Assembly: GCA_949840465.1 (NCBI GenBank)
Contig: CATKXE010000007.1
Coordinates: 1-64,000 of the forward strand
Source: an uncultured Lachnospiraceae bacterium
Lineage (GTDB): Bacteria > Bacillota > Clostridia > Lachnospirales > Lachnospiraceae
Length of the DNA stretch: 64,000 bases
Direction of reading: 5' to 3'
Shown here: positions 29,011-40,070 of the stretch, one piece after another
Layout of the letters: each line of letters opens with the position of its first letter
Position numbering within the stretch: the first letter of the stretch is position 1
Notes under the pieces: model-generated
What the model was told of the DNA's origin: nothing
The model's input: the letters and a program-made list of their open reading frames with translations, nothing else
Database searches by the model: none
Position numbers and translations under genes: made by a program

Positions 29011-30507
29011 ATGGAAGATATGAATCTACTATATAAAAGTACACGGGACGTAAAGCTTTCAGTGACGGCTTCAGAGGCAATCCTGAAAGGGCTTGCTCCG
29101 GACGGCGGCCTGTTTGTGCCGGAGTCTGTGCCGGAGCTTGATGTGACGATGGAAGAATTAAAGGAAATGTCCTATCAGGAGACGGCTTACGCTGTGATGA
29201 AGCTGTTTTTGACGGATTTTACGGAGGAAGAATTAAAGCACTGTATCAACAGCGCCTACGATTCCAAATTTGATACCGAGGTGATCGCGCCGCTGGTAAA
29301 GGTGGGGGATACCTATCATCTGGAACTGTTCCATGGGGCGACGATTGCATTTAAGGATATGGCGCTGTCTATTCTGCCCCATCTTCTGACCACGTCGGCC
29401 AAAAAGAATCATGTGGAGAATGAGATCGTCATTCTGACCGCTACCTCCGGCGATACCGGAAAAGCGGCATTGGCCGGGTTTGCGGGTGTGCCCGGGACGC
29501 GGATCATTGTTTTTTATCCGAAAAACGGGGTCAGCCGGGTACAGGAGCTGCAGATGGTGACCCAGAAAGGGAGCAACACGGCGGTGGTGGCGATCCACGG
29601 GAATTTTGACAATGCCCAGAGCGGTGTGAAAGCGCTGTTCGAGGATAAAGCGCTGGAGGAGGAAATGGCGGGGAAGGGATATCAGTTTTCTTCCGCAAAC
29701 TCCATCAATATCGGCCGCCTCATTCCGCAGGTAGTGTACTATGTGTATGCTTATGCAAAATTGCTGGCGAACGGGGAGATCGCATCGGGGGAAGAGATCA
29801 ACGTGACCGTGCCTACCGGGAATTTTGGAAATATCCTGGCAGCCTATTATGCAAAACAGATGGGAGTTCCGATCGCGAAGCTCATCTGTGCCTCCAATGA
29901 GAATAAAGTATTGTTTGATTTCTTCCGCACCGGGACTTATGACCGGAACCGGGAATTTGTACTCACCTCTTCCCCGTCCATGGATATCCTGATCTCCAGC
30001 AATCTGGAAAGGCTGATCTATGCGATCGCCGGAGGGGACGACGGGAAGGACCGGAAGCTGATGGAGGCATTGAAATCTGAGGGCAGGTACGAGATCACTC
30101 CGGAGATGAAAGAACAGCTTTCAGACTTTGCGGGCGGATATGCCACGGAAGAGGAGACCATGGCGGCAATCCATGATACGTATGAATCCACAGGGTATGT
30201 AATGGATACCCATACGGCGGTGGCGTCCCACGTGTGCAGGGCGTACCGGGAGAAGAATCAGGATCACACGAAAGCCCTGGTGGCATCCACGGCAAGCCCG
30301 TACAAATTTGTAAAAAGCGTGATGACAGCCATTGACGGGAAATATAGTTCCATGGATGAATTTGATCTGATCGGCGAATTGAAAAAAGTGTCAGGCACCC
30401 AGGTGCCTCATGCGATCGAGGAGATACAAAATGCAAAGATCCTGCACACAAGGGAATGTGATGTGGATCAGATGAAAGAGACAGTCAGGGAAATATTGGG
30501 GATTTAA
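29011..30507 (+). CDS. thrC: Threonine synthase
   Basis: PDGGLFVPESVPEL, FHGATIAFKDMALSILPHLL, TATSGDTGKAALAGFAG, VPTGNFGNILAAYYAK. Confidence 0.96.
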   Translation: MEDMNLLYKSTRDVKLSVTASEAILKGLAPDGGLFVPESVPELDVTMEELKEMSYQETAYAVMKLFLTDFTEEELKHCINSAYDSKFDTEVIAPLVKVGDTYHLELFHGATIAFKDMALSILPHLLTTSAKKNHVENEIVILTATSGDTGKAALAGFAGVPGTRIIVFYPKNGVSRVQELQMVTQKGSNTAVVAIHGNFDNAQSGVKALFEDKALEEEMAGKGYQFSSANSINIGRLIPQVVYYVYAYAKLLANGEIASGEEINVTVPTGNFGNILAAYYAKQMGVPIAKLICASNENKVLFDFFRTGTYDRNREFVLTSSPSMDILISSNLERLIYAIAGGDDGKDRKLMEALKSEGRYEITPEMKEQLSDFAGGYATEEETMAAIHDTYESTGYVMDTHTAVASHVCRAYREKNQDHTKALVASTASPYKFVKSVMTAIDGKYSSMDEFDLIGELKKVSGTQVPHAIEEIQNAKILHTRECDVDQMKETVREILGI

Positions 30508-30595
30508 ATGTATTCTATATACAGCCGGATGTTGTCAGGGCAAGAATGCACGGACAGCGGGGACCGGCTATAAGGACAGAAAGGCGGTAAAGGAA

Positions 30596-31144
30596 ATGAA
30601 GAGGGCCAGCGTATTTTTGGCAGACGGATTTGAAGAGATCGAAGGGCTTACAGTAGTGGATATCCTTCGCAGGGCAGGGGTGCAGGTGGACACGGTGTCG
30701 GTTACAGGGGACAGGACGATCCATGGCTCCCATCAGATTGACGTGCAGGCGGATTTTTTATTTGAGGAAATGGATTTTACACAGACGGATATGCTGGTAC
30801 TCCCGGGCGGAATGCCGGGGACAAAGTACCTGATGGAGCATAAGGGGCTGAGGTCGCTTTTGCAGGCGTATCATGAGCAGGGGCAGTATATTGCGGCGAT
30901 CTGCGCGGCGCCGAGTATTTTTGGCGGACTGGGTTTTTTGAAAGGACGGAAGGCATGCTGTTACCCCTCTTTTGAAGAAAAGCTCGAAGGCGCAGAGGTT
31001 GTGCAGGATGCAGTCAGCGTGGACGGCCATGTGGTCACCAGCCGGGGGATGGGCACGGCCATTCCGTTTGCATTGAAGCTGACGGGGCTTCTGTGCGGGG
31101 AAGAAAAGGCTGAAGAGATCGGGCGTTCGATCATTTACAGATGA
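30596..31144 (+). CDS. DJ-1/PfpI family protein
   Basis: VFLADGFEEIEGLTVVDILRRAG, LVLPGGMPGTKYLMEH, IAAICAAPSIFGGLGFLKGRKACCYP. Confidence 0.93.
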   Translation: MKRASVFLADGFEEIEGLTVVDILRRAGVQVDTVSVTGDRTIHGSHQIDVQADFLFEEMDFTQTDMLVLPGGMPGTKYLMEHKGLRSLLQAYHEQGQYIAAICAAPSIFGGLGFLKGRKACCYPSFEEKLEGAEVVQDAVSVDGHVVTSRGMGTAIPFALKLTGLLCGEEKAEEIGRSIIYR

Positions 31145-31215
31145 GGCCGCGGCCTGCCTGCCGGGCGGCGGACAGTCACGGACGGGGAAAAGGTATAAAG
31201 GAGGACGGCTGAATT

Positions 31216-31611
31216 TTGGCACAGAGGAGGTCTTTACTGCAGCAATTAATCCGCTTTGGCATTGTCGGGGGCAGTGCTTTTGCAATCGATTATGGCATAT
31301 TGTTTTTACTGACAGAAGTAACCGGACTCAATTATCTGGTATCCGGGGCAATATCATTTGCCGTATCTGTAATATTCAACTATATAATGAGTATAAAATG
31401 GGTTTTTGATGTTGCGGGGGAAAGAAGCCAGACGCAGGATCTGGCGGTATTCCTTATTCTGAGCGTGATTGGATTGGGCATAAACCAGCTTGTTATGTGG
31501 GTGGCGGTGGATCAGTTCCATATTTACTATATGGTATCTAAACTGGGCGCAACCGGCATTGTCATGGTCTATAATTTTGTCACGAGAAAAATATTTTTAG
31601 AAAAGACATAA
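31216..31611 (+). CDS. GtrA family membrane protein
   Basis: LIRFGIVGGSAFAIDYGILFLLTE...ISFAVSVIFNYIMSIKWVF; TTG start. Confidence 0.9.
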   Translation: MAQRRSLLQQLIRFGIVGGSAFAIDYGILFLLTEVTGLNYLVSGAISFAVSVIFNYIMSIKWVFDVAGERSQTQDLAVFLILSVIGLGINQLVMWVAVDQFHIYYMVSKLGATGIVMVYNFVTRKIFLEKT

Positions 31612-31836
31612 AATGTCTGTTCTGTTTTCAGGCTTTCATGAAAAGGCGTATATCCATACAAAAAGTACTGGAAATCAGGGAACTCTTGTGCTATACTTGT
31701 TTAATGATTGTGGGCGAATGCCCGTGCAGAAAAGAGCGGCGGCAGTTTTGCCGTGCAGATGGAGCAGGAACGGCAGGAAAATGGTGTTATTCTCTGCATA
31801 CAGTTCCCTACAAATGTCAAGGAGGAAATTAGAAAG

Positions 31837-33123
31837 ATGAGTCTACAGGTAGAAAAGTTAGAGCATAATATGGCAAAGCTTACGATCGAGGTTGCTGCGG
31901 AGGATGTGGAGAAGGCGCTTCAGGCCGCATATCTGAAGGAGCGTAAGAAGATTTCCATACCGGGTTTCAGAAAAGGGAAAGTGCCGCGACAGATGGTGGA
32001 GAAGATGTACGGCCCGGAGGTGTTTTATGATGAGGCTGTGAACAGCATGATTCCCGGGCATTATGAAAAGGCTTATGATGAATGCGGCCTTGATATCGTG
32101 TCCAATCCGACGATTGACGTAGTCCAGATGGAAAAAGGACAGCCATTTATCTTTACCGCGGAAGTTGCGGTGAAGCCGGAAGTGACATTAGGTGAATATA
32201 AAGGACTGAAAGTGGATAAGATTTCAGTGGAAGTAACAGAAGAGGATGTAGATGCAGAACTCCAGAGAGAGCGTGAGCGCAACGGGCGCACTGTGGAGGT
32301 TACAGACCGGGCGGTTCAGGATCAGGATATGATTACGCTGGATTTTAAAGGATTTGTAGACGGAGAAGCCTTTGAAGGTGGAGAAAGCACAGATTATGCA
32401 CTCACTGTCGGATCCGGTTCCTTTATCCCGGGATTTGAAGAACAGTTGATCGGCGCAGAGATCGGCAAAGAGCTGGAGGTGAACGTGACCTTCCCCGAAC
32501 AATACCATGCGGCAGAACTGGCAGGAAAACCGGCGGTATTTCAATGCACTGTAAAGACGATCAAAGAGAGAGAACTGCCTGAATTGGATGATGAATTTGC
32601 TTCAGACGTATCAGAGTGCGAGACTCTGGAAGCGTACAGGGCAGAGGTGGAGAAGAAACTGCTCGACAGGAAGACGGCGGAAGCACGGGAAAAAGTGGAA
32701 GACCAGGCTGTAGATCAGGCAGCAGAAAACGCTGAGATGGATATTCCGCAGGCAATGATTGATTTTCAGGTAAGGCAGATGCTGGACGATATGTCTTATC
32801 GTCTTAGGATGCAGGGAATGACAAAAGAGATGTATTTCCAGATGACAGGGCTTACAGAGGAGCGTATGAAACAGGATATGGAGAAGCAGGCGGTTCGCTC
32901 CATTAAAACAAGGCTGACTCTGGAAGCGGTTGCCAGGGCAGAGAATATAGAAGTATCCGAGGAACGCCTGGAAGAAGAAATACAGAAGATGGCGGACAAC
33001 TATAAGGTGGAAGCTGCGAAGTTCAAAGAGAATATGGGAGAAAAACAGATAGAAGAATTGAGAGAAAACATTGTCGTACAGGATGCCATTACATTGATCG
33101 CCGATGCAGCGGTGGAAGAATAA
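31837..33123 (+). CDS. tig: Trigger factor
   Basis: KISIPGFRKGKVPRQMVEKMYGPEVFYDEA, DMITLDFKGFVDGEAFEGG, SFIPGFEEQLIG; start at MSLQVEKLEHN after AAGGAGG. Confidence 0.96.
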   Translation: MSLQVEKLEHNMAKLTIEVAAEDVEKALQAAYLKERKKISIPGFRKGKVPRQMVEKMYGPEVFYDEAVNSMIPGHYEKAYDECGLDIVSNPTIDVVQMEKGQPFIFTAEVAVKPEVTLGEYKGLKVDKISVEVTEEDVDAELQRERERNGRTVEVTDRAVQDQDMITLDFKGFVDGEAFEGGESTDYALTVGSGSFIPGFEEQLIGAEIGKELEVNVTFPEQYHAAELAGKPAVFQCTVKTIKERELPELDDEFASDVSECETLEAYRAEVEKKLLDRKTAEAREKVEDQAVDQAAENAEMDIPQAMIDFQVRQMLDDMSYRLRMQGMTKEMYFQMTGLTEERMKQDMEKQAVRSIKTRLTLEAVARAENIEVSEERLEEEIQKMADNYKVEAAKFKENMGEKQIEELRENIVVQDAITLIADAAVEE

Positions 33124-33170
33124 AGAATAGATACATTCCATATCCTTTAGGATGGGAATGGCATGGCAGA

Positions 33171-33356
33171 GTCAAAGACCCCGCAGCAAACTGACGGGGC
33201 GTCAAATTTCCGGCGCAGCAAGCCGCGGGGGATCTGGTCTTCACTCCGTTTCGGTCGTTGCCAGACAAGTGCCGCCGGCACTTAGCAACCCTCGCGGCAG
33301 TCGCCGGATGGACATACAAAAACATGTCCGTCCGGCCCGTTGCTTCGCGGAAATAA
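33171..33356 (-). repeat. Modular intergenic repeat copy 7 (complete A + C + B, inverted)
   Basis: Reverse complement: A CCGCGAAGCAACGGGCCGGACGGACATG-TTTTT-GTATGTCCATCCGGCGACTGCCGCGAGG; C GTTGCTAAGTGCCGGCGGCACTTGTCTGGCAAC; B CCCCCGCGGCTTGCTGCG...TTTGCTGCGGGGTCTTTGAC. Confidence 0.92.
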
Positions 33357-33421
33357 AGATTCCTCAGCCCGCCCGTCAGCCGGACGGGCTGCAAGCATGA
33401 TTTCAGAAGGGAGATTTTCAG

Positions 33422-34003
33422 ATGAGTTTAGTACCTTATGTCATTGAACAGACGAGCCGCGGGGAACGTTCCTATGATATTTATTCCAGATTGCTGAAGG
33501 ATCGGATCATTTTTCTGGGAGAAGAGGTGACAGATGTTTCCGCCAATATCGTAGTGGCCCAGCTTTTGTTTCTGGAGGCGGATGACCCGAATAAGGATAT
33601 CCAGCTCTATATCAACAGTCCGGGCGGTTCTGTGACTGCGGGGCTGGCAATCTATGATACGATGCAGTATATCAAGTGCGACGTGTCTACGGTATGTATC
33701 GGCATGGCAGCCAGCATGGGGTCATTTTTGCTCTCCGGAGGGACCAGGGGCAAGCGGTTCGCACTTCCCAATGCAGAGATCATGATTCATCAGCCTTCCG
33801 GCGGCGCCAGGGGGCAGGCAACGGAAATTCAGATTGCCGCGGAACATATCCTGAGAACCAGAAAGCGGCTGAATGAAATCCTTGCAGCCAATACCGGGCA
33901 GCCTCTGGAGACGATTCAGGTGGACACAGAGAGAGACAATTTTATGTCCGCAGAGGAAGCGAAGGAGTATGGGCTGGTTGACGAAGTCATTGCCAAACAT
34001 TAA
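33422..34003 (+). CDS. clpP: ATP-dependent Clp protease proteolytic subunit
   Basis: [53 protein letters not shown]. Confidence 0.98.
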   Translation: MSLVPYVIEQTSRGERSYDIYSRLLKDRIIFLGEEVTDVSANIVVAQLLFLEADDPNKDIQLYINSPGGSVTAGLAIYDTMQYIKCDVSTVCIGMAASMGSFLLSGGTRGKRFALPNAEIMIHQPSGGARGQATEIQIAAEHILRTRKRLNEILAANTGQPLETIQVDTERDNFMSAEEAKEYGLVDEVIAKH

Positions 34004-34026
34004 GGGATTATATGAGGTGAAAACAG

Positions 34027-35298
34027 ATGGCAGGAAAAATGATGGAAGAAATTGTAAGATGTTCTTTCTGTAACAAGCCGCAGACGCAGGTCCGCAAGCT
34101 GATCTCGGGGCCTAACGGGGCATTTATCTGTGATGAATGTGTGGAAGTATGTTCTGAGATTATTGAAGAAGAATTAGATTATGAAGAGAGGAATCCTTTT
34201 GCGGACATCAATCTGCTTACACCGGAGGAGATGAAAGCGTTTCTGGATGATTATGTCATCGGACAGGAGGAAGCGAAGAAAGTGCTTTCGGTGGCTGTAT
34301 ATAACCATTATAAGCGGATTTTGGCGGAACAGGATCTGGGTGTGGAACTGCAGAAGAGTAATATTCTGATGCTGGGACCCACGGGATGCGGGAAGACGCT
34401 TCTTGCACAGACCCTTGCAAAAGTATTGAATGTTCCCTTTGCAATCGCGGATGCCACAGCGTTGACTGAGGCAGGCTATGTGGGGGAAGATGTGGAGAAT
34501 ATCCTTTTGAAGGTGATCCAGGCGGCGGACGGAGATATCGAGCGTGCCGAGCATGGGATTATCTACATTGACGAGATTGATAAGATCACAAGAAAATCAG
34601 AAAATCCATCGATTACCCGTGATGTGTCCGGAGAGGGCGTGCAGCAGGCCCTTTTGAAGATTGTAGAGGGGACTGTCGCATCTGTTCCCCCGCAGGGCGG
34701 GAGAAAACACCCCCATCAGGAACTGATTCAGATCGACACGACCAATATCCTGTTCATCTGTGGAGGGGCGTTTGAGGGGCTTGACAAGATCATCGAGACG
34801 AGGCTTGATAGAAAGTCCATCGGATTTAACGCGGAGATCGCAACCCAGCATGAGTATAATGTGGATGTACTCTTAAGGGAAGCGCTTCCCCAGGATTTGG
34901 TGAAGTTTGGGCTGATCCCGGAACTGGTAGGCCGTCTTCCGGTGACGGTTGCTCTGGAGATGCTGGATAAAAAGGCGCTGATCCGGATTCTGACAGAACC
35001 TAAGAGTGCGATTGTCAAGCAGTATCAGAAGCTTTTGGAACTGGACGGCGTCAGGCTGGTATTTGACAGGGATGCATTGACTGCCATTGCAGAGACTACA
35101 TTAGCGCGCAAGACCGGAGCCAGAGGGCTCAGGGCTATTATGGAAGGGATTATGATGGATACCATGTTCCGTGTACCTTCGGATGAGACGATCAAGGAAT
35201 GCAGGATCACGAAGGATACTGTAAAAGGCACGGGGCAGCCTTTGTACGAGTGTGACGGGGAAGAGCGCAGGTCGTTTTTGACGCCTCGCAGTGCGTAA
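34027..35298 (+). CDS. clpX: ATP-dependent Clp protease ATP-binding subunit ClpX
   Basis: Zinc finger CSFCNKPQ...[36 protein letters not shown]. Confidence 0.98.
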   Translation: MAGKMMEEIVRCSFCNKPQTQVRKLISGPNGAFICDECVEVCSEIIEEELDYEERNPFADINLLTPEEMKAFLDDYVIGQEEAKKVLSVAVYNHYKRILAEQDLGVELQKSNILMLGPTGCGKTLLAQTLAKVLNVPFAIADATALTEAGYVGEDVENILLKVIQAADGDIERAEHGIIYIDEIDKITRKSENPSITRDVSGEGVQQALLKIVEGTVASVPPQGGRKHPHQELIQIDTTNILFICGGAFEGLDKIIETRLDRKSIGFNAEIATQHEYNVDVLLREALPQDLVKFGLIPELVGRLPVTVALEMLDKKALIRILTEPKSAIVKQYQKLLELDGVRLVFDRDALTAIAETTLARKTGARGLRAIMEGIMMDTMFRVPSDETIKECRITKDTVKGTGQPLYECDGEERRSFLTPRSA

Positions 35299-35548
35299 AT
35301 GCTTTTGGGAAGTAACCTGTAGGGGGGCTCGGCAAAGGGCATTTTGCGGCGGTTTGGAAGATGGCAGGTATATCTTACAGGAATCTTTAAGGAATGAGAA
35401 AATAGGGGCGGGTATTATGGGGAAACCAGGTACCTGCCCTTTCATATAAGATGCATTTTGAGAAAGAATGAGAAGGTTATTCAGTAACAAAGAAACTTTG
35501 CAGCGGCTTAGGAAACAAAAAAGTTGCTGATTTGGAGGATTAACAACC

Positions 35549-37879
35549 ATGAAAAGTGAGAGAAAAAGTCTCCCCATGGTCGCGCTGCGGGGCATGACAA
35601 TTATGCCGGAGATGGTGGTGCATTTCGATATCAGCCGGGAGCGCTCGATTGCGGCAGTACAGGAGGCCATGCTGGAGGATCAGAAGATTTTTCTTGCCAC
35701 ACAACGGGAACAGGAGACGGATGATCCGAACCAGCGGGAGGTGTATGAGGTTGGTACGGTCGCGTCTGTCAAGCAGATTATCAAGCTGCCGAAGAAGCTT
35801 TTGCGGGTTCTTGTGGCAGGGGAGACGAGAGGGATCCTGCAGAATATTGAATACGATACCCCCTATCTGCGCGCAGAAGTGGAGCTCGTCGACGAATCTG
35901 ATTTCCAGCCGCCGGAGGATTCCAACAGGCAGGCCGCCATGGTGCGCAGCCTGAAGGATATCTTCGTGGACTATGCGGCGAAGAATGGGAAGATGTCCAA
36001 GGAGGGGGTTGGGCGGATTCTGGAAATCCAGGATCTGAAAGAACTGGTAGATGAGATTTCCGCGAATATTCCTCTCTATTATATCGACCTGCAGGAGATT
36101 TTAAACCAGATAGAGTTTGGAAAAAGATATGAGATGCTGGCTTTTAAGATGGTCAATGAAGTCCAGATCATGGATATCAAGGATGATATCCGTTCCAAGG
36201 TCAAGGAGCGGGTGGATAAGCACCAGCGGGAATATATCCTCCGGGAGCAGCTGAAGCTCATCCGCGAGGAATTGGGCGATGATACCACATTGTCGGATGC
36301 AGAGGAGTTCGAGCAGGCTGCAAAAAAACTGAAAGCGCCCAGGGAAGTGAAGGAGAAACTGGCAAAGGAGATCAGCCGTTTTAAGAGTTCCCTGAACAGC
36401 CCTGCGGAGAGCGGCGTGCTTCGGACCTATATTGAGACTCTTTTGGAAATGCCCTGGAACAAGTCGGTTAAGGACAGCGGGGATCTGGCCTTTGCCGAGA
36501 AAGTGCTGGAGGAGGATCACTATGGGCTGGAACAAGTGAAGGAACGCGTGCTGGAATTTCTGGCAGTGCGTTCGCTGACGAAAAAAGGGGAAAGCCCGAT
36601 ACTCTGCCTGGTGGGGCCGCCGGGAACAGGAAAGACGTCGATTGCAAAATCCCTGGCCCGGGCGCTGAAAAAGCCCTATGTCCGCATTTCCCTTGGAGGC
36701 GTGCGGGATGAGGCAGAGATCCGGGGGCACCGGAAAACCTATGTGGGAGCCATGCCGGGAAGGATTGCCAATGGAATCCGCCTCGCAGGAGTGAAAAATC
36801 CGCTGTTGCTTTTGGATGAAATTGACAAAGTCAGTACAGACTATAAAGGGGACACGTTCTCTGCGCTTTTGGAGGTTCTGGACAGTGAGCAGAATCAAAA
36901 GTTCCGCGACCACTATCTGGAGGTACCGTTGGATCTGTCGGAGGTTCTTTTCGTGACTACCGCCAATACTACGCAGACCATCCCGCGGCCCCTTTTGGAC
37001 AGGATGGAGGTTATTGAAGTCAGCAGCTATACGGAGAATGAGAAGCTGCATATCGCTGTGGAGCATTTGATTCCAAAACAACTGGGGAAGCACGGGCTGG
37101 ATGCTTCCATGCTGACCTTCAGCAAACAGGCGATCGGAAAGGTGGCCAGACATTATACAAAGGAAGCCGGGGTGCGGCAGCTGGAGAGGGAAATTGGAAA
37201 TATCTGCCGAAAGTCAGCAAAGGAAATACTGACGGAGAACAGGAAAAAAATCACGGTTACTGAGAAGAATATTCAAAAATATCTTGGAAAAGAGAAATTT
37301 TCCTATCAGATGGCCAATACTTCTGACGAGGTGGGGATCGTCAGGGGACTGGCATGGACAAGCGTGGGCGGCGATACGCTTCAGATTGAGGTCAATATCA
37401 TGCCGGGGAAGGGGGATATCCTGCTGACCGGGCAGCTGGGCGATGTAATGAAGGAGTCTGCCCAGACCGGAATCAGTTATATCCGTTCCATCAGCAGCCG
37501 TTATGAGATTGCAGACGATTTTTTTGAAAAGCACGACATCCATGTACATATCCCGGAGGGTGCGGTTCCCAAGGACGGGCCGTCAGCCGGGATCACCATG
37601 GCAACGGCAATGATTTCTGCAATCGCAGGCCGAAAGGCCCGCGCGGATCTGGCCATGACCGGGGAGGTAACGCTCAGGGGGAGGGTGCTTCCTATCGGCG
37701 GCCTCAAGGAAAAACTGCTGGCAGCGAAAAATGCGGGCATTAAAACCGTACTGATTCCGAAGAAAAATAAGGCGGATGTAGAAGAGTTGTCCTCCGAGAT
37801 CACAAAAGGTCTGGAGATTGTTGCAGTGGAGCATATGGATGAAGTATTGGAGCGGACCCTGGTGAATGAAAGCAAATAG
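35549..37879 (+). CDS. lon: Endopeptidase La (Lon)
   Basis: [58 protein letters not shown]. Confidence 0.98.
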   Translation: MKSERKSLPMVALRGMTIMPEMVVHFDISRERSIAAVQEAMLEDQKIFLATQREQETDDPNQREVYEVGTVASVKQIIKLPKKLLRVLVAGETRGILQNIEYDTPYLRAEVELVDESDFQPPEDSNRQAAMVRSLKDIFVDYAAKNGKMSKEGVGRILEIQDLKELVDEISANIPLYYIDLQEILNQIEFGKRYEMLAFKMVNEVQIMDIKDDIRSKVKERVDKHQREYILREQLKLIREELGDDTTLSDAEEFEQAAKKLKAPREVKEKLAKEISRFKSSLNSPAESGVLRTYIETLLEMPWNKSVKDSGDLAFAEKVLEEDHYGLEQVKERVLEFLAVRSLTKKGESPILCLVGPPGTGKTSIAKSLARALKKPYVRISLGGVRDEAEIRGHRKTYVGAMPGRIANGIRLAGVKNPLLLLDEIDKVSTDYKGDTFSALLEVLDSEQNQKFRDHYLEVPLDLSEVLFVTTANTTQTIPRPLLDRMEVIEVSSYTENEKLHIAVEHLIPKQLGKHGLDASMLTFSKQAIGKVARHYTKEAGVRQLEREIGNICRKSAKEILTENRKKITVTEKNIQKYLGKEKFSYQMANTSDEVGIVRGLAWTSVGGDTLQIEVNIMPGKGDILLTGQLGDVMKESAQTGISYIRSISSRYEIADDFFEKHDIHVHIPEGAVPKDGPSAGITMATAMISAIAGRKARADLAMTGEVTLRGRVLPIGGLKEKLLAAKNAGIKTVLIPKKNKADVEELSSEITKGLEIVAVEHMDEVLERTLVNESK

Positions 37880-37888
37880 GAGATCGTT

Positions 37889-38476
37889 ATGGTCATTAAA
37901 AATGTAAATTTGGAAACAGTATGTGGGATTACCAGTACGCTGCCGGACAATGAAAAACCGGAGATTGCATTTGCGGGGAAATCCAATGTAGGAAAGTCCT
38001 CGCTTATCAATGCACTGATGAACCGGAAGTCCTATGCACGGATTTCCGCCACGCCGGGAAAGACGCAGACGATTAATTACTATAATATTAACGGAGAATT
38101 GTATCTGGTAGACCTTCCTGGATATGGGTATGCGAAGGTATCCGGGAAGGAAAAAGAGCAGTGGGGGAAGCTGGTGGAGCGGTATCTCCACGGTTCCTCC
38201 CAGTTAAAGGCGGTCTTTCTTTTGATCGATATCCGCCATGCACCGTCCGGGAATGACAGGATGATGTACCAGTGGATTCTGGAGCAGGGATTTCAGCCGG
38301 TCATTATTGCGACAAAGCTGGATAAACTGAAAAGGAGCCAGGTGCCTAAGCAGCTGAAGGTGTTAAAAGAAGGGCTGATGCTCATTCCGGGTACAAAGCT
38401 GATCCCTTTTTCGTCAGTGACCAGGCAGGGGCGGGAGGAAATCTGGGAATATGCAGAGAAGGAATGCCTTGTATGA
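37889..38476 (+). CDS. yihA: Ribosome biogenesis GTP-binding protein YihA/YsxC
   Basis: [61 protein letters not shown]. Confidence 0.97.
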   Translation: MVIKNVNLETVCGITSTLPDNEKPEIAFAGKSNVGKSSLINALMNRKSYARISATPGKTQTINYYNINGELYLVDLPGYGYAKVSGKEKEQWGKLVERYLHGSSQLKAVFLLIDIRHAPSGNDRMMYQWILEQGFQPVIIATKLDKLKRSQVPKQLKVLKEGLMLIPGTKLIPFSSVTRQGREEIWEYAEKECLV

Positions 38477-38601
38477 CGGCAACCGTGCAGGGGAAGCTGT
38501 TTTGCCCGTCAGACGGGCAGGAGAATATACCGGTTCTTCCGCGCGGTATTTGCAGTAAATGATGAAGGAAGTTCATGTAAAAAAGCAGAGGTGTTAGGTT
38601 C

Positions 38602-39741
38602 ATGGAAAGTAAGAGGCCGTATTGGCAGGTGGCGGTGAGCCTGGTATTTAGTATTCTGGCCACAGCTGCATTTATCATCATAGGAGTGAAGGCAATCGTT
38701 TTCTTTATGCCCTTTGTAATCGGATGGTGCATCTCCGCCATTGCCGCGCCTGTGGTAAACTGGCTGGAAAAGCATTTCAGGATCGTGAAGAAACTGGGAT
38801 CCGCGCTGATTGTCGTGCTGGTGATCGGGCTGATCGTGTTGGCGTTCTATCTGGCGGTGAGCAGGCTTGTGGCAGAGGTGGGGGATCTTGTCAAGAATAT
38901 ACCGGAGATGTACAGCCAGCTGGAAAGCGGGTTTCGGACGATTGGGAATTCCCTGTCCGGGCTGTTTGAGCGGCTGCCAAAAGAGACCCAGACCGGCCTG
39001 CAGTCCATGATGGATCATTTCAACCGGTACATGGGGGAGCTGATCTCTAAGATCGGGGAGCCGACTGTAACGGCTGCGGGAAACCTAGCCATGCGCCTTC
39101 CCTTCTATCTGGTGTCAGTGCTGGTGGCAGTAATTTCAGCGTATTTTTTTACTGTAGAACGTGAGGAAGTGCTGAACTGGGCAAAGAAGGTGATGCCGCA
39201 GTCCGTTGTAAAGCGGATGACGCTGGTGGCGGACAATCTGCGTTATGCGGTGGGCGGATATTTCCGGGCGCAGTTTAAGATTATGGGAATCGTATTTATC
39301 ATTCTGCTGGCAGGTTTTGCCCTGCTGAGGATCAAGTATTTTGCACTGGTGGCTTTTTTGATCGCATTTTTGGATTTCCTGCCCTTTTTCGGGACAGGCA
39401 CTGCCATGATCCCCTGGGCGGTATACAAGCTTCTGGTGGGGGATTATAAGACGGCGCTGCTGCTGGTTATTATTTATGCCATTACGCAGATCAGCAGACA
39501 GATCCTGCAGCCAAAGCTGGTGGCGGACAGTATGGGGATGAACCCATTGGTCACTTTGTTCCTATTATATGTGGGATACCGGGTCAGCAGCGTGCTGGGT
39601 TTAATTCTTTCCGTGCCCATAGGGATGGTGGTGATCAATATGTGCCAGGCAGGCGCCTTTGACTATATCTTTGACGATGCGCGGATTCTCATCGACGGAA
39701 TCCTCAGGTTGAGGGGGGAACCAGGGGAGAAGAAGGAGTAA
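38602..39741 (+). CDS. AI-2E family transporter (permease, SpoIVJ/YtvI-like)
   Basis: Multi-TM; DFLPFFGTGTAMIPWAVYKLLVGDYKTALLLVIIY, QPKLVADSMGMNPLVTLFLLYVG. Confidence 0.88.
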   Translation: MESKRPYWQVAVSLVFSILATAAFIIIGVKAIVFFMPFVIGWCISAIAAPVVNWLEKHFRIVKKLGSALIVVLVIGLIVLAFYLAVSRLVAEVGDLVKNIPEMYSQLESGFRTIGNSLSGLFERLPKETQTGLQSMMDHFNRYMGELISKIGEPTVTAAGNLAMRLPFYLVSVLVAVISAYFFTVEREEVLNWAKKVMPQSVVKRMTLVADNLRYAVGGYFRAQFKIMGIVFIILLAGFALLRIKYFALVAFLIAFLDFLPFFGTGTAMIPWAVYKLLVGDYKTALLLVIIYAITQISRQILQPKLVADSMGMNPLVTLFLLYVGYRVSSVLGLILSVPIGMVVINMCQAGAFDYIFDDARILIDGILRLRGEPGEKKE

Positions 39742-39869
39742 ACTTATTTCTGGCTTAAGAAATAAATAAAATGTAACTATTTGTAAATAAAATGTAAAAT
39801 TTATATTAATTTGTAATATTTAAGTACCGCGAAACTACAGGTTCCCATAAGAAAAAAATGATCGGACTC

Positions 39870-39937
39870 CTCCTGCCGCATCATAGGAAAAGCCCCGTGG
39901 CTACGGCTGTTTCCTGTGATGCGGCAGGAGATTTTTT
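39870..39937 (+). terminator. Long rho-independent terminator
   Basis: CTCCTGCCGCATCAtAGGAAAaGCC...GGCTGTTTCCTgTGATGCGGCAGGAG-ATTTTTTT. Confidence 0.88.
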
Positions 39938-40070
39938 TGCGGTACGGACAGGAAAAACAGCCTTTTTTTGTGTTTCCCCAGACGCCGGATGTCGAAAAAT
40001 TGTACCTTGAAAGTAAAAGGAGATTGATGTATAATGAAATCCATGCTTGTACAAATAAATAAAATATGAG

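Noticed and set aside
36101-37153. 350-aa ORF antisense to lon
   Set aside because: Lies entirely inside lon on the other strand with no recognisable domain; shadow ORF.
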